Assembly: GCA_019751875.1 (NCBI GenBank)
Contig: JAIEMV010000013.1
Coordinates: forward strand, 124,001-188,000
Length of the DNA: 64,000 nt
Source: Hyphomicrobium sp.
Lineage (GTDB): Bacteria; Pseudomonadota; Alphaproteobacteria; Rhizobiales; Hyphomicrobiaceae
Direction of reading: 5' to 3'
Part shown: piece after piece, positions 43,701 to 52,540 of the stretch
Layout of the letters: each line of letters opens with the position of its first letter
Position numbering within the stretch: position 1 is the stretch's first letter
Translations under genes and position numbers: made by a program
The notes under the pieces: generated by a model
Told to the model about the DNA's origin: nothing
The model's input: only the letters and a program-made list of their open reading frames with translations
The model's database searches: none

Positions 43701-43716
43701 TTAAGCGTCTCTTAAC
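43701..43716 (+). promoter_or_regulatory. CtrA-type box upstream of flagellin 2
   Basis: TTAA-GCGTCTC-TTAAC matches the full CtrA recognition pattern TTAA, seven bases, TTAAC. It lies 126 bases before the flagellin 2 start in a 266-base intergenic region. CtrA regulates flagellar genes in many alphaproteobacteria. Confidence 0.6.
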
Positions 43717-43747
43717 ATTCTGCACGTTAGGATTGCTCCACGTCGAG

Positions 43748-43765
43748 TTGAGGTTGTTGCCTCAA
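43748..43765. promoter_or_regulatory. inverted repeat TTGAGG-N6-CCTCAA before flagellin 2
   Basis: Perfect 6-bp arms spaced by TTGTTG, 77 bases before the flagellin 2 ATG and 32 bases after the CtrA-type box. The same half-sites occur in a dyad about 80 bases before rem (52614-52635). Confidence 0.45.
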
Positions 43766-43841
43766 AGGCATGAAGCCGCCTTGTCGTGCCGGCAGACCCG
43801 GAATGTCCCCCTTTCTTCAACAGCAACAAGGGACAATTCCA

Positions 43842-44777
43842 ATGGACAGTATCAAAACGAACTTCGCCGCCATGACTGCTCTGCAGTCGCTCCAGAATAC
43901 CAATAAGGAAATGTTGAAAACGCAAAGCCGCATCTCCACCGGCTACCGCGTTGCGAGTGCCGAGGATAACGCGTCCTACTGGTCAATTGCGACGACGATG
44001 CGCTCCGACAACAAGGCCCTTTCCACCGTCAAAGATGCATTGGGGCTCGGCAGCGCTACCGTCGACGTGGCTTACACTGCGCTCGACAAAGCCATTGACG
44101 TGACAAGCGAAATCAAGGTCAAGCTCGTCGCTGCTCGTGAGCCCGGTGTCGATCGAGAAAAGATCCAAGGCGAAATCGCCGAGCTTCAGAACCAACTCCA
44201 GAGCATTGGCGAGTCCGCGATATTCTCTGGGCAAAATTGGCTTTCGGTGGATTCCTCCGCCGCGGGTTACAATTCCACAAAGTCGATCGTGGCATCGTTC
44301 TCGCGCGACGCGGCGGGTGAGATTTCGATCGGCACCATTTCGGTAAATGCCGAGGCGATCAAGCTTTACGATGCGAGTTCTTCTGCTGTCGGTATTATCG
44401 ATGGACTGCGCGACAATAGCGGCGCGATCGCATCGTCGGGTACGTCTGTCGCGGCGATGGACATTTCCGCCTTGACTGACAACGCTACCGATCTGGAAAC
44501 TCTTGAGGCTTATATCAAGGGTGTGGACATGGCTGTTTCAGAAATGACGACTGCTGCGACGAACCTTGGTTCGGTGAAGCAGCGGATTGGCATGCAGAAG
44601 GAGTTCGTCAACTCGCTGATGCAGGCCATCGACAGGGGCATATCGACCCTAGTCGACGCCGATATGAGCGAAGAATCGACGAAGCTACAGGCCCTCCAGG
44701 TCCAGCAGCAGTTGGGCATTCAGGCCATGAGCATTGCGAACAGTTCGACCCAGAACATCCTCTCGCTCTTCCGCTAA
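43842..44777 (+). CDS. fliC: flagellin 2
   Basis: A 311-residue flagellin almost collinear with flagellin 1: MDSIKTNFAAMTALQSLQ at the start and QQLGIQAMSIANSSTQNILS at the end. Differences concentrate in the central surface-exposed third (about 170-220). An AGGGA box precedes the ATG. It has its own promoter region with a CtrA-type box and a dyad, unlike flagellin 1. The filament may contain both proteins. Confidence 0.97.
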   Translation: MDSIKTNFAAMTALQSLQNTNKEMLKTQSRISTGYRVASAEDNASYWSIATTMRSDNKALSTVKDALGLGSATVDVAYTALDKAIDVTSEIKVKLVAAREPGVDREKIQGEIAELQNQLQSIGESAIFSGQNWLSVDSSAAGYNSTKSIVASFSRDAAGEISIGTISVNAEAIKLYDASSSAVGIIDGLRDNSGAIASSGTSVAAMDISALTDNATDLETLEAYIKGVDMAVSEMTTAATNLGSVKQRIGMQKEFVNSLMQAIDRGISTLVDADMSEESTKLQALQVQQQLGIQAMSIANSSTQNILSLFR

Positions 44778-44974
44778 ACAAGTCTCTGCGGCAGGATCGG
44801 CCGCGGCTGTGATGGATCTTTCAACTTCATCGGCTCCCGTCGCAGGATGACGTGGATGCGCCGCTCCCACCGGTGCATCTACGTCGTCTTTGTTTGCACT
44901 GTGAGCGCAGCGCGTTATGCTGGCGCAAGGCAAATCATCCGAATGTTCAAAATCCCAGGAACGGGAGTTTGATC

Positions 44975-46630
44975 ATGGACTTTGCCCAGGCCCTGCGGCA
45001 GATACAGCAGAACCTTGCTTCGCTTGGACCGCGCCGACTGACGGCTCTCGGGCTCATTGGCTTTACGCTCTTTAGTGCAATCGCTCTGGGGAGCTACGTC
45101 GTCTCGCGTTCCGACTACCAATCTCTTTACATTGGTCTATCGGCGCAAGACTCGAGCCGGATGACGGCCGCCCTCAGCGAATTGGGTATTCCATTTGAGG
45201 TTTCGACGGATGGCGAGAAGATCTCGGTGCCAGCAAGCGCAGTTGCCCGGGCGCGCGGGGTGCTTGCGGAGCGTGGGCTTCCGGCCAGTGCTGATGCCGG
45301 ATATGAACTCTTCGACAAGATAGGGCCGCTGGGCCTTACAACATTCATGCAGGAGGTCACGCGGGTCCGAGCTCTCGAGGGTGAGATCACGCGTACACTC
45401 GCGAGCATGAGCGGCATTACGTCCGCGCGGGTTCATCTGGTTTTTGGCGATAAGGCGACGTTCCGGTCTGTGTCGCAGAAGCCGTCGGCATCCGTCGTTC
45501 TAAAGCTTGCTGTTGCGCCTGAAAGAGCGCCGGTCGATGCGGTTCAGAATGTCGTCGCCGCTGCTGTTCCAGGTCTGTCACTCGATAATGTAAGGGTTGT
45601 CAGTTCTGATGGTTCTGTGCTTGCTGCGGGTGGCGAAGCATTCCGCCCGGGTGCGAATAAAATGCTGGAGCTGGAAAAATCTTTCGCGGGTCAGCTCAGA
45701 CAGAATCTTTCCGATGCGCTCGCACCCATGCTCGGCTTTGCAAATTTTCAGTCCAGTATCGCGGTCCGACTCAACGCGGATCAAAGCACAATCAATGAGA
45801 ATATCTTCGACCCGAACTCGCGTGTTGAACGCTCCATAAGGGTCGTAAAGGAGGCGGGCAACTCTAAGGATGGAGTGGCCGACCAGGGTGTCACCGTCGA
45901 ACGCAATGTCCCTCAAGGGGCAGACTCCGTGACACAGGCAAGTGCTCAAACACAGAAATCGAACCAGCGACGCGATGAGATCACGAATTACGAGATCAGT
46001 TCTAAAAGTATCTCGACAACAAGCGACGGCTATCGTGTGGAGAACATCAGCGTGGCTTTGGTCGTCAATCGGGCCGTACTGAGGAAGGCCGACGGCACTG
46101 CGCTGAGTGAGACGGAGGTTGCTGCCAAAATCGCTGAAATAGAGAAGCTGGCGGCGAGTGCTGTCGGGCTCGATACCAAGCGCGGTGACCGTCTGACCGC
46201 TGTTGCGCAGACATTCTTGACCGATGAGTCGGTTGGCGAGGGGTCGGCTGTGGGTGGAATTGGCGTCATCCTTCAGGATAATTCAAGCAGCATGATCACG
46301 GCTGTGATGTTGGTTTTTGGGCTGCTCGCCTTTGTCTGGTTGGGTCTAAGGCCGCTGATGCGGATGATGCTCGAAGTACCGGGCGGAAGTACGGCCGGCG
46401 CTGTTGCAGGAGGCGCCATTGCAGGGCCGGCAAGCCAGGTGGGAGAAATTGAATTTGCAAGGTCCGCTGCTCCGATTACTTCCGTAGCGACCGAGGGTGG
46501 TGCTGGGCGCGATATGCAGACTGGAGGCTTGGCGCCGATGGTGGAGCGACTGAACGAGTTGATCGGACGCGACCCGGAGCAGGCTGTGGCAGTATTCCGT
46601 CGTTGGATCAATGCCGATGCCGCTCGATAG
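44975..46630 (+). CDS. fliF: flagellar MS-ring protein FliF
   Basis: A 551-residue MS-ring protein with two membrane spans (about 22-44 and 440-460). The ring-building stretches are SDYQSLYIGLSAQDSSRM, RGVLAERGLPASADAGYELFD and SARVHLVFGDKATF. The cytoplasmic C-terminus that binds FliG ends in QAVAVFRRWINADAAR. The ATG at 44975 follows GGGAG; an earlier in-frame start at 44852 adds 41 residues unlike the family. It starts the operon fliF-fliH-motB-motC-fliK; the fliH start lies within its last codons. Confidence 0.96.
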   Translation: MDFAQALRQIQQNLASLGPRRLTALGLIGFTLFSAIALGSYVVSRSDYQSLYIGLSAQDSSRMTAALSELGIPFEVSTDGEKISVPASAVARARGVLAERGLPASADAGYELFDKIGPLGLTTFMQEVTRVRALEGEITRTLASMSGITSARVHLVFGDKATFRSVSQKPSASVVLKLAVAPERAPVDAVQNVVAAAVPGLSLDNVRVVSSDGSVLAAGGEAFRPGANKMLELEKSFAGQLRQNLSDALAPMLGFANFQSSIAVRLNADQSTINENIFDPNSRVERSIRVVKEAGNSKDGVADQGVTVERNVPQGADSVTQASAQTQKSNQRRDEITNYEISSKSISTTSDGYRVENISVALVVNRAVLRKADGTALSETEVAAKIAEIEKLAASAVGLDTKRGDRLTAVAQTFLTDESVGEGSAVGGIGVILQDNSSSMITAVMLVFGLLAFVWLGLRPLMRMMLEVPGGSTAGAVAGGAIAGPASQVGEIEFARSAAPITSVATEGGAGRDMQTGGLAPMVERLNELIGRDPEQAVAVFRRWINADAAR

Positions 46631-47255
46631 TCCCGCCCGTCAATTCGTCCCTCGTTCGGAGCCGGTGGGCTTCGGGCCGCCTGGCGGTAAGTTCCGGCCG
46701 CTCTGGGGGCCAATACAAGAAGTTGATGCCGTCGTGCCTTGCGAAGATCCGCTTATGGTCGCCGCAGCAGATGCGTACCGTAAAGGCTACGAGGATGGAC
46801 AAGCCAACGCGGAGGCCACCTTCGCAATCACGCTTGAACGCGAACGGCGCCATCTTGAGTACGAGATGCAGCACTCTCAACACGCTCAGCTCGTGAGCGC
46901 GGTACAAGCACTTTCGCAGCAAATTGCGGAGCAGGTGATTTTGGCTGGCGCGCAGATTGGAGACAATCTGGCTCGAGCACTCGTTCCTTCTCTCACTCAC
47001 AAACTCATTACGTTGGAACACGACGCGTTGGTTCAAGCAATTAATCGAGTCCTTGATGTCAGAGGTTTGGCCATTGTGACTGTGTCTGGGCCGGAGTCAT
47101 TTGTCCCTGTGCTCGCTGATCTCCTCGAGACCCGGGGGTTGAGGGTTACGCGTGATGTTCGCGAGCAGGTAGAGTTGATAGTTTCGGCGGATGATCTCGA
47201 ATTGAGATCATCGTTGCCGAGGTGGATCGCTCAATTGGAGGCTATCTTTCGATGA
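46611..47255 (+). CDS. fliH: FliH-like flagellar export regulator
   Basis: A 214-residue protein with a proline-rich N-terminus, a central helix with GYEDGQANAEATFAITLERE (about 59-78), and a C-terminal FliH/V-ATPase-E-like domain ending in LPRWIAQLEAIFR. FliH tethers and restrains FliI. The identification rests on position after fliF and on the domain pattern, as FliH is poorly conserved. Start overlaps fliF by 20 bases; stop overlaps motB by four. Confidence 0.8.
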   Translation: MPMPLDSPARQFVPRSEPVGFGPPGGKFRPLWGPIQEVDAVVPCEDPLMVAAADAYRKGYEDGQANAEATFAITLERERRHLEYEMQHSQHAQLVSAVQALSQQIAEQVILAGAQIGDNLARALVPSLTHKLITLEHDALVQAINRVLDVRGLAIVTVSGPESFVPVLADLLETRGLRVTRDVREQVELIVSADDLELRSSLPRWIAQLEAIFR

Positions 47256-48448
47256 GCCAGGAAACCGAAGAACTGGCCAAGGAAATTGTGATTGTGAAGC
47301 GCCGACGCGGCGGTGGTGAAGAGGGGCATCATGGAGGGGCTTGGAAAATCGCTTATGCCGACTTCATGACGGCGATGATGGCATTCTTTTTGGTCATGTG
47401 GCTCGTCAATATGACCGACGACAAGACTATCGTGCAGGTCGCCAATTACTTCAATTCCATTCAATTGACCGATCGAAATCCATCGGAAAAGGGCCTTTAT
47501 GAGGCCCATCGCAAAGCGCCAAAACCGGATCAAGAGGGGTCAGAGGGAGAGAATAAACTTCACTCTCCAGGAAAGGCAAGATTAGACAGGGCAAGCAAAC
47601 TGAAGGCTGGAACTCAGGAGGCGAAACTCTTCGTAGATCCACAAAAGATGCTGCGTAACGTGGCAGAGGCAGCACTTGGGACAAGTCCCCAGGCCGGACC
47701 TGAAGACAGGCTCGTGGGCTTCGAAGAAGACACGATGCTGTCTGAACGCCTATCCAACGGCCCCGCATTTTTGGATCCATTCGATCCGTCGCTGGACAAT
47801 GATCGCGAGGCGGCGAATACCTACGATGCCCTACGTGCTTACGAGAACGGCCAGAGTACGAAGCAACGGCAGGGAGTGCAAGCGGCGGCGCAGAACAGTG
47901 GCGCAGGCCAAACCATGGATGCCGTAAGAACGGAAAAGAAGAGTTCAAGCGAAGCCAAGACGGTGGAAAGGGCGTCCGAAAGCGGAGTTGCCGGGGCGGC
48001 ATCTTCCATTCAGAAGAGCATACTCAAAGCAGTCGAAGGTGTTCGACATCAAATTCCTGATGTCTCTGTTGAGGTGACCCCTGAGGGGGTTCTCGTTTCC
48101 CTAATGGACAGCCAGGCCTTCGAGATGTTCAAGTTGGGTTCGGCCGAGCCTTTGCCAGAAACGGTCAGGCTCATCGATCGCATCGGTCAGATCATCCGCG
48201 ATGCCAAAAAGAGGGTCGTGATCCGCGGCCACACGGATGCCAAGCAATTCAAGCTGTCCAGTTATGACAACTGGCGGTTATCGACGGCGAGAGCGCATAT
48301 GGCGCACTATATGCTCCGCAGGGCTGGCATAAAGGACGAACAGATCGACAAGATAGAAGGTTTTGGTCAGTCTCAATTACGGAACCCGAAAGATCCCTTC
48401 GCCGCAGATAACAGGCGTATCGAATTCCTGCTGAGGGTGGGAACCTGA
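47252..48448 (+). CDS. motB: flagellar motor stator protein MotB
   Basis: A 398-residue stator protein. The single membrane helix contains the proton-carrying Asp in WKIAYADFMTAMMAFFLVMW. A long, polar periplasmic linker (about 75-255) and a C-terminal OmpA-type peptidoglycan-binding domain (about 260-395, with RGHTDAKQF and FAADNRRIEFLL) follow. The long linker is usual for rhizobial MotB, which works with MotC. ATG at 47252 overlaps fliH. Confidence 0.96.
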   Translation: MSQETEELAKEIVIVKRRRGGGEEGHHGGAWKIAYADFMTAMMAFFLVMWLVNMTDDKTIVQVANYFNSIQLTDRNPSEKGLYEAHRKAPKPDQEGSEGENKLHSPGKARLDRASKLKAGTQEAKLFVDPQKMLRNVAEAALGTSPQAGPEDRLVGFEEDTMLSERLSNGPAFLDPFDPSLDNDREAANTYDALRAYENGQSTKQRQGVQAAAQNSGAGQTMDAVRTEKKSSSEAKTVERASESGVAGAASSIQKSILKAVEGVRHQIPDVSVEVTPEGVLVSLMDSQAFEMFKLGSAEPLPETVRLIDRIGQIIRDAKKRVVIRGHTDAKQFKLSSYDNWRLSTARAHMAHYMLRRAGIKDEQIDKIEGFGQSQLRNPKDPFAADNRRIEFLLRVGT

Positions 48449-49659
48449 TGCTGCTTCTCTTTGCGACCGCGCTGATCAGTCTCCCGTGGATCTCAGATAC
48501 GGGTGATGTTCCTGCGGAGCCGGTTGCACGGCCTCAACTCGTGATCGGTCCAATTTCCAGGTTGGTGCGAGATTTCATGCGTCAGGGTGATGCGGCTCTC
48601 TCTGGTCAGGCGAAGGCGATTGAGAATCGTCAGGCGCTGGCGCGACGGATTGCAGAAATCTTTGCGGCGGAGCCGGCGGCAACGTGGGCAACTGAAGAAG
48701 GCGCGTTGGAGTTGATGCGGTTTGTCTTGCTCGGTGGATCGCCGCAGGTCCTAAAGCGCGCGATCGAGGATGGTGTGTTGCCGCGGAAGTTTGAGCAGGC
48801 TGCCAATGGGCTTGTGGCCTTTTCAGAACGTCGACTGGACGATGCGCGCGAATCTCTCATCGAAGATGCAGGTGAGCCACTTCCCGTTGACATCGAAGAT
48901 GCCCTCGCTCTGATCAAGGGAGCACTCCTGTCCGCGAAGGATCCGGAAAGGGCAATTGGCTACTTGCGAAGGACACAGCTTGCGGCTCCAGGTACTGCTC
49001 TGGAGGAGGCTGCGTTACGCCAATATATCATAATCCTTTTTCGGCAAAGCCGAATTGATAGGGGAATTGAGAAGCTCAAGGTTTATGTACGACGATATCC
49101 AAAATCGATTTATTGGTCGCAATTCTGTTCAGTTGCCGCGACGGTCCTGGCCGAGAACACCAACTTCGAACCGGCAGAATTTTCCGAAATGGATGACGGC
49201 GCGGCTTCATCAACAAGCCGCGACAGACTGCAAGAGTTTTCGGTCTTCGTCGGCAAGCAGCTCGTCCTGTACGGATCGTTCGACAAGGCGTCTGCGGTTC
49301 TCAAGTCTGTCGTCGGAAGGCTGGAACCCACGTCCAACTTGTGGCGCATAGCGAAACGTTATCTCAGTCTGGCCGAGGCTGTGGGATCTGAACCGCGCGT
49401 GGCGCTGAAGAGCCTGCAAGGGATCGACTTAATACAACTACCGGCTGATGAACGCGCGCTGATACGGGCTGGTATTTCCATCGCGCATGATGTTCTGACG
49501 GGATATAGCGGCGCCGACGAGGTGACCACGAGGGGGCGGGTGAGCCGCTCGCGTTCTGTCGAAATTGAGTCCGTACAGCCGCTGTCTCTCGAGCTGCATG
49601 GCCGTGTGAAAGGCGCCATTGAGCTTGCCCAAAAAATGCTTGATCAGGTACAGCCATGA
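48448..49659 (+). CDS. motC: periplasmic motor protein MotC
   Basis: A 403-residue secreted protein with an N-terminal hydrophobic segment as signal. The helical-repeat body includes YLRRTQLAAPGTALEEAALR and KLKVYVRRYPKSIYW. In Sinorhizobium MotC is a periplasmic protein that binds MotB and is needed for motor function. Start shares a base with the motB stop; stop overlaps fliK by four. Its chaperone candidate motE is at 39690. Confidence 0.9.
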   Translation: MLLLFATALISLPWISDTGDVPAEPVARPQLVIGPISRLVRDFMRQGDAALSGQAKAIENRQALARRIAEIFAAEPAATWATEEGALELMRFVLLGGSPQVLKRAIEDGVLPRKFEQAANGLVAFSERRLDDARESLIEDAGEPLPVDIEDALALIKGALLSAKDPERAIGYLRRTQLAAPGTALEEAALRQYIIILFRQSRIDRGIEKLKVYVRRYPKSIYWSQFCSVAATVLAENTNFEPAEFSEMDDGAASSTSRDRLQEFSVFVGKQLVLYGSFDKASAVLKSVVGRLEPTSNLWRIAKRYLSLAEAVGSEPRVALKSLQGIDLIQLPADERALIRAGISIAHDVLTGYSGADEVTTRGRVSRSRSVEIESVQPLSLELHGRVKGAIELAQKMLDQVQP

Positions 49660-51035
49660 CTGTCAGCCCCATCTTGCACAGTCCTGCGGCCGCCAATGTC
49701 TATTCGTCTCGCGACGATCGGACGTCTGCCATCGAAGAATCTGATGATTTTTCAGCGCTGCTGCCGGCGGAGAGTGTGTTCGGCTGGCGAAGCGAGGTCT
49801 CGATTGTGAGTTTTGCCAATCTTCTCGATGTTGCATTGGCGCCGCCGGACCAGAAGATGCTCCTGGATCAGGCGCTGGTCACAAATGCGGAGCAGCAATT
49901 CCAATCACCGATGAGTTACCTGCACGGTCCTGCTGTACCCTCCGGTGCAATGAGTGGGTCTGCGCCACTGCAGCCATTAGTGGTGGTTGAGGTCCAAGGC
50001 AAAGACACGAGCAATAGATTGCCGGTCACTGCAGAAGCCAGCGACTCTGTAAGATCTGTAAATGCTGGCTGGAACGCCAAGGCTGCGGGTGAGCTCGCAA
50101 CACCCTCGAAATTGAGCAGCGAACCTACGAACTTCTCGGCTTTGATCGCCGACGAAGTGCAGGTTCTGTCACTCGCAAACCATGCGTTCCATCGGCCAGC
50201 CAGCCTCGGAGCGCGTGGCGAGCTTCGTGGCGAAGATGGACCGTCGCTCGAGATCCACGCTGGTGAGCGATTGACGGCTCAGGTGCCTGAGAAATTGCAC
50301 AAAGTGCCAGTTCCTTCGCCCGCCGAGGTTCATCATTTGTCCGCCACAGATGAGAAAGCTGCACTCGCGATCGCGAAGCAAAGTCAGCCTAATGTGCAAG
50401 CGGTCGGCGGGGCTTCGGACTTACGTTTGGACCTGCCACGGGCTGGCACCGATCTGACCGCGACTGTCGGAGAGAGCCCGCGGAGTGCAGATGTTGCGCA
50501 TCAGATCGCGTCTGCGTTTCGAGAACTTCTTGATGACCGCGCAGACGTCGGGGGTACCTCACAGCCTGCGGCAGAAAGCACTTCTGTCGCCTATCAGTCC
50601 TCTTTACGCGTTCTCGATATCGTTTTGCAGCCTCAAGATCTCGGTCGCGTTTCAATTAAGTTGAGGTTAAGTGCCAGCGGTCTTACCGTGGCTCTGGAAG
50701 CCGAAAAAAATACGACGCTTCAACTCCTCCAGCAAGAAGCACGCGCTTTGTCGGATCGTTTGATTTCCGACGGCTACGATGTGGAATCCTTGTCGGTGCA
50801 GCAATTATTCTCTGCAACCGCGACGCCCATGAAAGAGGTTGCTGCGTCCGTGACGGGCGACCATAGAGGTGGATCTGAGGGCACCGAACGCAGTGGTCAG
50901 GGGAACAGCGGGTCGGCAAGCCGGGGCTCCGATGATCAGTCTCGGCACCGCGGATCAAGGAAAGAGAACGCCTTGAATGCTGTCGCGGATCCCGCAGAGC
51001 CGTCACGCCTCGTGCGCAAACATCTTTATGTGTAG
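49656..51035 (+). CDS. fliK: hook-length control protein FliK (MotD)
   Basis: A 459-residue export substrate that measures the hook. The sequence is mostly low-complexity and disordered (1-300). The conserved Flg_hook domain lies at about 300-385: VLDIVLQPQDLGRVSIKLRL, LTVALEAEKNTTLQLLQQEA, LISDGYDVESLSV. The final 70 residues are Gly/Ser/Arg-rich. In rhizobia this gene was first called motD; position after motC agrees. Confidence 0.88.
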   Translation: MTVSPILHSPAAANVYSSRDDRTSAIEESDDFSALLPAESVFGWRSEVSIVSFANLLDVALAPPDQKMLLDQALVTNAEQQFQSPMSYLHGPAVPSGAMSGSAPLQPLVVVEVQGKDTSNRLPVTAEASDSVRSVNAGWNAKAAGELATPSKLSSEPTNFSALIADEVQVLSLANHAFHRPASLGARGELRGEDGPSLEIHAGERLTAQVPEKLHKVPVPSPAEVHHLSATDEKAALAIAKQSQPNVQAVGGASDLRLDLPRAGTDLTATVGESPRSADVAHQIASAFRELLDDRADVGGTSQPAAESTSVAYQSSLRVLDIVLQPQDLGRVSIKLRLSASGLTVALEAEKNTTLQLLQQEARALSDRLISDGYDVESLSVQQLFSATATPMKEVAASVTGDHRGGSEGTERSGQGNSGSASRGSDDQSRHRGSRKENALNAVADPAEPSRLVRKHLYV

Positions 51036-51044
51036 CGGAAGCGG

Positions 51045-51422
51045 ATGATGGCGGCGATCAAGCTCGACGGACCATATCGGCTGCTGGTGGATGACGTTCA
51101 ATCAGCTACCAGTGCAAGCAGTTGTGGCGTCTGGGCGCTCGGGTCACTACGCGCCGATGGTTTGTTTGCGGTCTCGTTTGTCGGCGCCAGCTATGTTCAT
51201 CCCGCTCGTGATCTTTGTGAATGGATCGGAACTGCACCGCATTTCAAGTGGAGGGCGGTTGCGGACCGCGAAATAGCCTTTTTGCAACTGTGCGGGCTAT
51301 TTCATACCTTTCACCCTAGTGGAAACTTCTTCCATCCGGAGCGGCCAAAGGGAACCCTTCTGCGCTGTCCCCACTGTGATGCGACTCACTGGAGTCCTGC
51401 AAAAGGCGCAAGGCATCGATGA
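51045..51422 (+). CDS. small zinc-ribbon-like protein, unknown function
   Basis: A 125-residue protein. The pattern GVWALG...FVGASY... PHFKW...CGLFHTFHP, then HPERPKG and CPHC, resembles a widespread family of small uncharacterised proteins with a C-terminal CPxC half-ribbon; I cannot name it. There is no signal peptide or span. It starts nine bases after fliK and may be read with it. Its last 107 bases overlap, on the opposite strand, a second small gene (51316-51576). Base composition is like the surroundings. Confidence 0.6.
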   Translation: MMAAIKLDGPYRLLVDDVQSATSASSCGVWALGSLRADGLFAVSFVGASYVHPARDLCEWIGTAPHFKWRAVADREIAFLQLCGLFHTFHPSGNFFHPERPKGTLLRCPHCDATHWSPAKGARHR

Positions 51423-51576
51423 GTGCGGTTCGATAGCCCGCATGCCAATACGCGCGCTCAGGCGCTTCGGCATCGAGGTGCCGCTGCTCGGACAGGACAG
51501 CGGCGGATTTGCCTCGGTCGAGGTCGACTGATAGCACATCTATCCGGTCAGATATGGATTTGAGCTTCCGTTGCAT
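51316..51576 (-). CDS. small helical protein, unknown function
   Basis: An 86-residue protein, third in line after the PilZ and J-like genes on the minus strand. The segment PERAYWHAGYRTALIDALRLL (split: PERAYWHAGY, TALIDALRLL) is typical of small helical proteins in Hyphomicrobiales. The C-terminal 25 residues overlap the opposite-strand small gene and have no obvious fold. The ribosome site is weak (GGTGGG). Either of the two overlapping frames could be shorter than drawn. Confidence 0.5.
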   Translation of the reverse strand: MQRKLKSISDRIDVLSVDLDRGKSAAVLSEQRHLDAEAPERAYWHAGYRTALIDALRLLQDSSESHHSGDSAEGFPLAAPDGRSFH

Positions 51577-51679
51577 ATTGTACCCACCGTGTGGCCACTG
51601 ATGAGAACAGTTTGGCAGAATCCAATTTTGATCTTGGCAAAATCGGGCAGATAAACGGAACGAATTTGTTCAGCTAAAG

Positions 51680-52072
51680 TTAGGACGCTTGTCGCGCTTC
51701 CGCGAGGTATGCATTCATGGTTTTCATCAATTCGTCGGCCTCGCCTGCGACAGTCTCAGGGACGACATCCGGGTGTAGTTTTACTGCGATGACCCTTCTG
51801 AGCTTGGCGAGAGTTCGAGCGTTTCCACGGCAGGCAACAATCAATTTTTTTGCTTCGGCAAAGCATGCGATGACGACATTGCAGTGCCTGGTCTCTGACC
51901 AATCAAGGTAATGGTTGCCTGGTACGGCTACGATAATTGGAGATGGGAATTTGTGAGCTTTATGCTCGGAAAGTGACTGTTGGAGCCGCAGGCTGAATTT
52001 CAACTTAGGCACAGCGTTCGGCTCAACGTCTTCGATGAGGCGGTTCAACACCGCGGTGAAAGAATCGTCCAT
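51680..52072 (-). CDS. unknown protein with degenerate J-domain-like C-terminus
   Basis: A 130-residue protein without signal or membrane span. The C-terminal 45 residues read LAKLRRVIAVKLHPDVVP followed by ELMKTMNAYLAEAR, which follows the DnaJ helix II, HPD loop and helix III pattern, but the usual helix I motif is not clear. If functional it would stimulate an Hsp70. It follows the PilZ gene by 12 bases on the same strand, so the two are probably co-expressed, between fliK and rem. Confidence 0.6.
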   Translation of the reverse strand: MDDSFTAVLNRLIEDVEPNAVPKLKFSLRLQQSLSEHKAHKFPSPIIVAVPGNHYLDWSETRHCNVVIACFAEAKKLIVACRGNARTLAKLRRVIAVKLHPDVVPETVAGEADELMKTMNAYLAEARQAS

Positions 52073-52084
52073 GGTATGAGTTCG

Positions 52085-52447
52085 TCAGGTTCCGTAGGTC
52101 TTGGCCTGAGCAATTTGGAACGCAACTGTGCGGGAATAATTTTCAAAACCCAGAGACGCCGTGTCGAGCTTATCGGCATAGTCGGGGTCTAAGCTGACAA
52201 AGCGCAGACCGAGCTGTCTTCCACGTATCCAAACGACCTCAGCGAAAACAGCTGACGTGTCCTGCCACTCAACATAAATGCTCTCGCCGACCTGGGGCAA
52301 AAGACCATTCGACACTCTACACTGTATCCCAGCAGCCGACACATCGACGAGCGTTGCGGCCAAGGTGCTTTTCGCTGTGCCGAGCCGACAAAGAGCGTGA
52401 TACGGGCGGCGCACTTGTGCCCGCGAATTATGTTTGCCTTTTCGCAT
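52085..52447 (-). CDS. PilZ-domain protein
   Basis: A 120-residue single-domain PilZ protein, a likely c-di-GMP receptor. Both binding motifs are present: RxxxR in RAQVRRPY (about 9-16) and DxSxxG in DVSAAGI (about 35-41). The ATG at 52447 is used; an in-frame one at 52474 adds nine residues. It is divergent from rem across a dyad-rich region and heads a small minus-strand operon. A YcgR-like braking role on the motor is suggested by position only. Confidence 0.85.
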   Translation of the reverse strand: MRKGKHNSRAQVRRPYHALCRLGTAKSTLAATLVDVSAAGIQCRVSNGLLPQVGESIYVEWQDTSAVFAEVVWIRGRQLGLRFVSLDPDYADKLDTASLGFENYSRTVAFQIAQAKTYGT

Positions 52448-52540
52448 AACGCTCACGCCTTTTGCTTGTGACACCGGTTCGCAACAGAGTGGCGCACATA
52501 TCTTTAATCAACCACCAACTCGCAAAAAATTTATGCAGCG

